NCBI GenBank assembly: GCA_900546835.1
Contig: UREH01000092.1
Coordinates: forward strand, 1-9,166
Length of the DNA stretch: 9,166 bases
Origin: an uncultured Porphyromonadaceae bacterium
Lineage (GTDB): Bacteria > Bacteroidota > Bacteroidia > Bacteroidales > Muribaculaceae
Reading direction: 5' to 3'
The translations under genes and the position numbers were made by a program. The notes beneath the pieces were generated by a model. That model saw nothing but the letters and a program-made list of their open reading frames with translations, was not told the DNA's origin and did no database searches. This document shows positions 7,282-9,166 of this stretch, piece after piece (within the stretch, counting starts at the first letter, position 1; each line of letters begins with the position of its first letter).

Positions 7282-7289
7282 CAAAATTA
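7282..7289 (-). promoter_or_regulatory. Candidate -7 promoter element for coaX operon
   Basis: TAATTTTG on the minus strand fits the Bacteroidetes -7 consensus TAnnTTTG. It lies in the 79-bp AT-rich gap between luxS and coaX and would place the transcript start roughly 25 nt before the coaX ATG. No TTTG-type -33 element stands at the expected distance, so the match rests on the -7 box and its position. Confidence 0.45.
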
Positions 7290-7318
7290 CAAAATCCTAC
7301 AAAATAATCGCTTACCGG

Positions 7319-7338
7319 TTTTTATAAATTTTTATAAA
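7319..7338. repeat. Perfect 10-bp tandem duplication at the luxS stop
   Basis: The decamer TTTTTATAAA occurs twice in direct succession (7319-7328, 7329-7338) on the plus strand. The second copy contains the luxS TAA stop (7332-7334), so the last sense codon and stop of luxS lie inside the repeat. It is probably a simple AT-rich duplication. On the minus strand it gives A-runs rather than U-runs, so it does not act as an intrinsic terminator for luxS. Confidence 0.6.
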
Positions 7339-7820
7339 TCGGTGGGATAGGCGAGGTTGGCCGTGGTGGGGCAGGCGAGGACTTCGTCGAGATAGGTGCG
7401 TGCGGCCTTGCGGGCGCCGTCGAGGTCCATGAAGGAGTAGTTGCCGCAGTCGCGCGGAGTGGCGCCGGGGATGTCGCCATCGAATGTTGCCACGAATTCC
7501 ATGGTCTCGCGCACGAGCGGGAGTATGTCGGCGGATTCGAGGGCGCCCTGCACGATAAGGTAGTTGCCCGTGCAGCAACCCATCGGGCCCCAGTAGACGA
7601 TTTTCGGGCCCCACACGGGGTGGTTGCGCAGGAACGTGGCGGCCAGATGCTCCATGGCGTGGAGAGCGCGGGGTTCGAGAGCCGGCTGCCGGTTGGGTTC
7701 GGTGAGGCGCACGTCGAAAGTGGTGACGACGTCGCCCGACGGGGTAGTGTCGCGGCGGCTCACATATATGCCGCGCAACAGGCGCGTATGGTCGATACGG
7801 AAGCTTGCTATCTTTTCCAT
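7332..7820 (-). CDS. luxS: S-ribosylhomocysteine lyase (AI-2 synthase)
   Basis: A 162-residue LuxS, the normal family length, which cleaves S-ribosylhomocysteine to homocysteine and 4,5-dihydroxy-2,3-pentanedione, the AI-2 precursor. It acts directly after the product of the gene 11 bp upstream. The active site is intact: metal ligands H54 and H58 in 'HAMEH', the third ligand C125 in 'DCGNYSF', general base E57, and the catalytic cysteine C82 in 'GPMGCCTGNYL' (C84 in B. subtilis numbering). The usual motif is GC[R/Q]TG, so C83 is unusual. The N-terminal 'FRIDHTRLLRGIYVS' is typical. ATG 7820 is chosen because it gives the family N-terminus; the same frame stays open upstream through mtnN but reads as an Arg/His-rich shadow. 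Expression is probably from the promoter ahead of mtnN. Confidence 0.97.
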   Translation of the reverse strand: MEKIASFRIDHTRLLRGIYVSRRDTTPSGDVVTTFDVRLTEPNRQPALEPRALHAMEHLAATFLRNHPVWGPKIVYWGPMGCCTGNYLIVQGALESADILPLVRETMEFVATFDGDIPGATPRDCGNYSFMDLDGARKAARTYLDEVLACPTTANLAYPTDL

Positions 7821-7831
7821 AGGGTGCGGTT

Positions 7832-8503
7832 TCAGCCGATCAGACGGCGAAGAACGGAAAATGTGGATTTCGGGGCGAGCGACCAGAAGTCGGTGTATTG
7901 CTCGAAATGGTTGCCGACGCCGGGGGTGTCGCTTACCACGCGGATGGCGAGAAACGGGATGTCGCGCAGGTAGCATACCTGAGCTATGGCGCCGCTCTCC
8001 ATGTCGACGGCGAGTGCTTCGGGGCGCACGGCGAGCACTTGCGCGAGGTCGTCGGGAGTGGAAATGAAGCGGTCGCCCGAAGCGATGAGGCCTGTGAGCA
8101 CGTGGGGGTCTACCTCTGTTCCGGCGTCGCAGAGGTCGGTGGCGCAGGGAAAGAGGTCGGGCATTCCCTGCACCTGCCCCACGGGGTTGCCCGGGCCGCA
8201 CCATATGTCGTAGTAGCCCACGCGGTCGGCGATTACCACGTCGAGAATGCCTGCGCCGCGGCCTGTGCCTCCGGCGATGCCGGTGTTGATCACCGCATCG
8301 GGGCGGAAGGTGTCGATAAGAGTCTGGGCGCCTATGGCGGCGTTTACTTTGCCGATGCCGCACTGCATGGCCGTTACCGTCGAGCCGCCGATGCGGCCGG
8401 TATAGAATTTCATGCCGTGTTCGGCGGTCTCTTCGACCTCGGTCATCTCGTTCATGAGCATTTCCAGCTCTGAGGTCATGGCCACTATTATTCCGTAGAT
8501 CAT
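7832..8503 (-). CDS. mtnN: 5'-methylthioadenosine/S-adenosylhomocysteine nucleosidase
   Basis: A 223-residue MTA/SAH nucleosidase (Pfs) of the PNP/UDP phosphorylase superfamily, which removes adenine from S-adenosylhomocysteine and methylthioadenosine. ATG 8503 gives 'MIYGIIVAMTSELEML', which aligns with the E. coli enzyme start. The Glu at position 12 matches its catalytic E12. A 17-residue upstream extension to ATG 8554 reads non-homologous sequence and would cover the promoter candidate's leader. Other marks are 'CGIGKVNAAIGAQ' (48-60), 'INTGIAGG' (72-79), 'GQVQGMPDLFP' (109-119), 'VDMESGAIAQV' (166-176, with M168 and E169 of the substrate site) and 'RVVSDTPG' (188-195, D192 as catalytic Asp). 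It supplies S-ribosylhomocysteine to LuxS, encoded 11 bp downstream. An A-rich stretch (CCCCAAAAAACCAGAAA) precedes the start in place of a Shine-Dalgarno sequence. Confidence 0.96.
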   Translation of the reverse strand: MIYGIIVAMTSELEMLMNEMTEVEETAEHGMKFYTGRIGGSTVTAMQCGIGKVNAAIGAQTLIDTFRPDAVINTGIAGGTGRGAGILDVVIADRVGYYDIWCGPGNPVGQVQGMPDLFPCATDLCDAGTEVDPHVLTGLIASGDRFISTPDDLAQVLAVRPEALAVDMESGAIAQVCYLRDIPFLAIRVVSDTPGVGNHFEQYTDFWSLAPKSTFSVLRRLIG

Positions 8504-8561
8504 TTTCTGGTTTTTTGGGGTGTGAAAGGTGCTTGGGAAGATATAACCCGCCAAGCTGATG

Positions 8562-8569
8562 CAAAGTTA
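8562..8569 (-). promoter_or_regulatory. Candidate -7 promoter element for mtnN-luxS
   Basis: TAACTTTG on the minus strand is an exact TAnnTTTG match. It would start transcription about 55 nt before the mtnN ATG. The region about 20-25 bp further upstream (ACCGCCAC on the minus strand) does not resemble a TTTG -33 box. Confidence 0.5.
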
Positions 8570-8605
8570 AATAATAAGCGGTAGAAAGTGGCGGTTGGAC
8601 TCAAC

Positions 8606-8618
8606 AATTTAGTAAATT
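8606..8618. repeat. AT palindrome overlapping a promoter motif
   Basis: AATTTA-G-TAAATT is a perfect 6-bp inverted repeat around one central base. Its right arm overlaps the plus-strand -7-like box at 8613-8620. It could be an operator, but short palindromes are common in AT-rich DNA. Confidence 0.3.
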
Positions 8619-8620
8619 TG
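8613..8620 (+). promoter_or_regulatory. Candidate distal -7 element for the plus-strand membrane-protein gene
   Basis: TAAATTTG fits TAnnTTTG. A TTGG at 8595-8598 lies upstream but about 5 bp closer than the usual -33 spacing. Use of this site would give a leader of about 130 nt. Confidence 0.35.
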
Positions 8621-8735
8621 TACATTCTAACTTAGGGAGACTTCAACGCCCCCCGGTACTTTAACCACATTAGCGACTTTAGAGCTTAAGGTTATTGGTC
8701 CCGAATGTAAGAATCCAGATCAGGATAGTATAAAA

Positions 8736-8743
8736 TAATTTTG
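8736..8743 (+). promoter_or_regulatory. Candidate proximal -7 element for the plus-strand membrane-protein gene
   Basis: TAATTTTG fits TAnnTTTG and ends 11 bp before ATG 8755. If used, transcription would begin under about 10 nt before the start codon, giving a near-leaderless mRNA. No -33 TTTG is seen at the expected position. Confidence 0.4.
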
Positions 8744-8754
8744 AACAGTTACTT

Positions 8755-9166
8755 ATGACTAACAAAGGCAATTGCTTCGTTTCAATCGTTATTCTGCTGC
8801 TTGGCGCAGTATTCTGCTGGTTTTCAGGCCACGACCATTTTACGCAGTGGATAGTGCTGCTCTGCGGGCTGGCGTTTGTGGTGCCGGCGGCGGTGTCGAT
8901 TTTCGGGATGTTCGTATCCGGCAAGGCTCAGCGCATGTCGGCTCTGATGCGTGTGGTACAGATTATCTGCGGTGTGGGCGGCCTGGTGCTGGGTCTGTGT
9001 ATTATTTTTATGCCCGACGTGTTCCGCTCGCTGCTGTTTTATCCTTTCGGGGCGCTCCTTGTGGGGGGCGGACTCTTTCAGGAGTTTCAGGTGTCGCACC
9101 GGAACCGTCCGGTCGACTATCCGGGATGGCTTCATGTGGTACCGGTGCTTCTGATAGCCGCCGGGG
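8755..9166 (+). CDS. Multi-pass membrane protein, HdeD/DUF308-like, 3'-truncated by the window end
   Basis: An open frame from ATG 8755 ('MTNKGNCFVSIVILLLGAVF') runs without a stop to the window end, giving 137 complete codons. Hydrophobic segments lie at about residues 7-24, 32-54, 66-86 and 92-110, and a fifth begins at about 124. They are separated by short loops, with a basic stretch 'GKAQRMSALMR' at 57-67 and a polar loop 'QEFQVSHRNRPVDYPG' at 109-124. The spacing of short paired helices with glycine-rich 'GVGGLVLGLCIIF' and 'PFGALLVGGGLFQEF' resembles the HdeD/DUF308 small-membrane-protein group. That assignment is tentative and no enzymatic motif is seen. It is transcribed divergently from mtnN-luxS. 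Third-codon-position G/C preference matches its neighbours, supporting a real gene. No Shine-Dalgarno sequence is present; alternative starts are unlikely because the first hydrophobic segment follows at once. Confidence 0.75.
   Translation, partial: MTNKGNCFVSIVILLLGAVFCWFSGHDHFTQWIVLLCGLAFVVPAAVSIFGMFVSGKAQRMSALMRVVQIICGVGGLVLGLCIIFMPDVFRSLLFYPFGALLVGGGLFQEFQVSHRNRPVDYPGWLHVVPVLLIAAG

Larger units (their letters stand above)
8504..8754. other. Divergent intergenic region, AT-rich
   Basis: About 250 bp separating mtnN (minus) from the membrane-protein gene (plus), clearly richer in A/T than the coding sequence on both sides. It holds -7-type promoter motifs on both strands and a short AT palindrome, listed separately. 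I found no open frame with coding character, no tRNA-like fold, no recognisable riboswitch and no strong GC hairpin. A C-run with flanks 'AACGCCCCCCGGTAC' at about 8646-8660 stands out in composition only. Confidence 0.7.

Noticed and set aside
7319..7338. An intrinsic terminator for luxS
   Set aside because: There is no GC stem, and the minus-strand RNA here carries A-runs rather than a U-run.
8504..8560. A SAM or SAH riboswitch in the mtnN leader
   Set aside because: The leader predicted from the -7 box is only about 55 nt, and I see no conserved riboswitch core or paired stems.
7821..8564. An upstream extension of LuxS to 8564, suggesting an MtnN-LuxS overlap or fusion
   Set aside because: The extension lies in a different frame from mtnN and is Arg/His/Pro-rich. 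LuxS from 7820 has the normal family length and start.
8679..9135. Minus-strand open frames at the right end
   Set aside because: They lie opposite a plus-strand frame that has coherent membrane segments and matching codon bias. Their own translations show no domain.

Overview
The window looks like a chromosomal segment from a high-GC member of the order Bacteroidales, possibly Muribaculaceae. That placement is an inference. It rests on protein character (a Bacteroidetes-style LptC, a GldE/CorC-like CBS protein, a 'SPYSRFGYG' outer-membrane barrel), the absence of Shine-Dalgarno sequences before the starts, and TAnnTTTG -7 promoter motifs in the few AT-rich gaps. The first 24 bases are not biological: they are the end of an Illumina Nextera transposase adapter, so the window begins at an untrimmed contig end.

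Layout. 25-527 (minus) is a TPM-domain exported protein, cut off at its C-terminus by the adapter. 613-7252 (minus) is a tightly packed six-gene block, transcribed coaX -> outer-membrane beta-barrel -> lptC -> GldE/CorC-like CBS membrane protein -> hflX -> dgt. Its gaps are 3 bp, 37 bp, a 4-bp overlap (GTGA), 0 bp, and 28 bp (70 bp if dgt starts at its second Met). 7332-8503 (minus) is a two-gene mtnN(pfs)-luxS unit. 8504-8754 is an AT-rich divergent intergenic region. 8755-9166 (plus) is a multi-pass membrane protein of the HdeD/DUF308 type that runs off the right end.

How the genes work together. MtnN and LuxS are consecutive enzymes of the activated methyl cycle: S-adenosylhomocysteine -> S-ribosylhomocysteine -> homocysteine plus DPD, the AI-2 precursor. 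The coaX-to-dgt block mixes central metabolism (CoA synthesis, dNTP control), envelope biogenesis (LptC in LPS export, the barrel, the CBS membrane protein) and ribosome-associated GTPase function (HflX). It reads as a housekeeping operon with possible translational coupling at two junctions.

I saw no mobile element, CRISPR array, tRNA, rRNA or clear novel system. The points most worth a second look are the adapter artefact, a vicinal cysteine pair at the LuxS active site, the promoter and palindrome layout of the 8504-8754 region (including a possible very short leader for the plus-strand gene), and the makeup of the operon.
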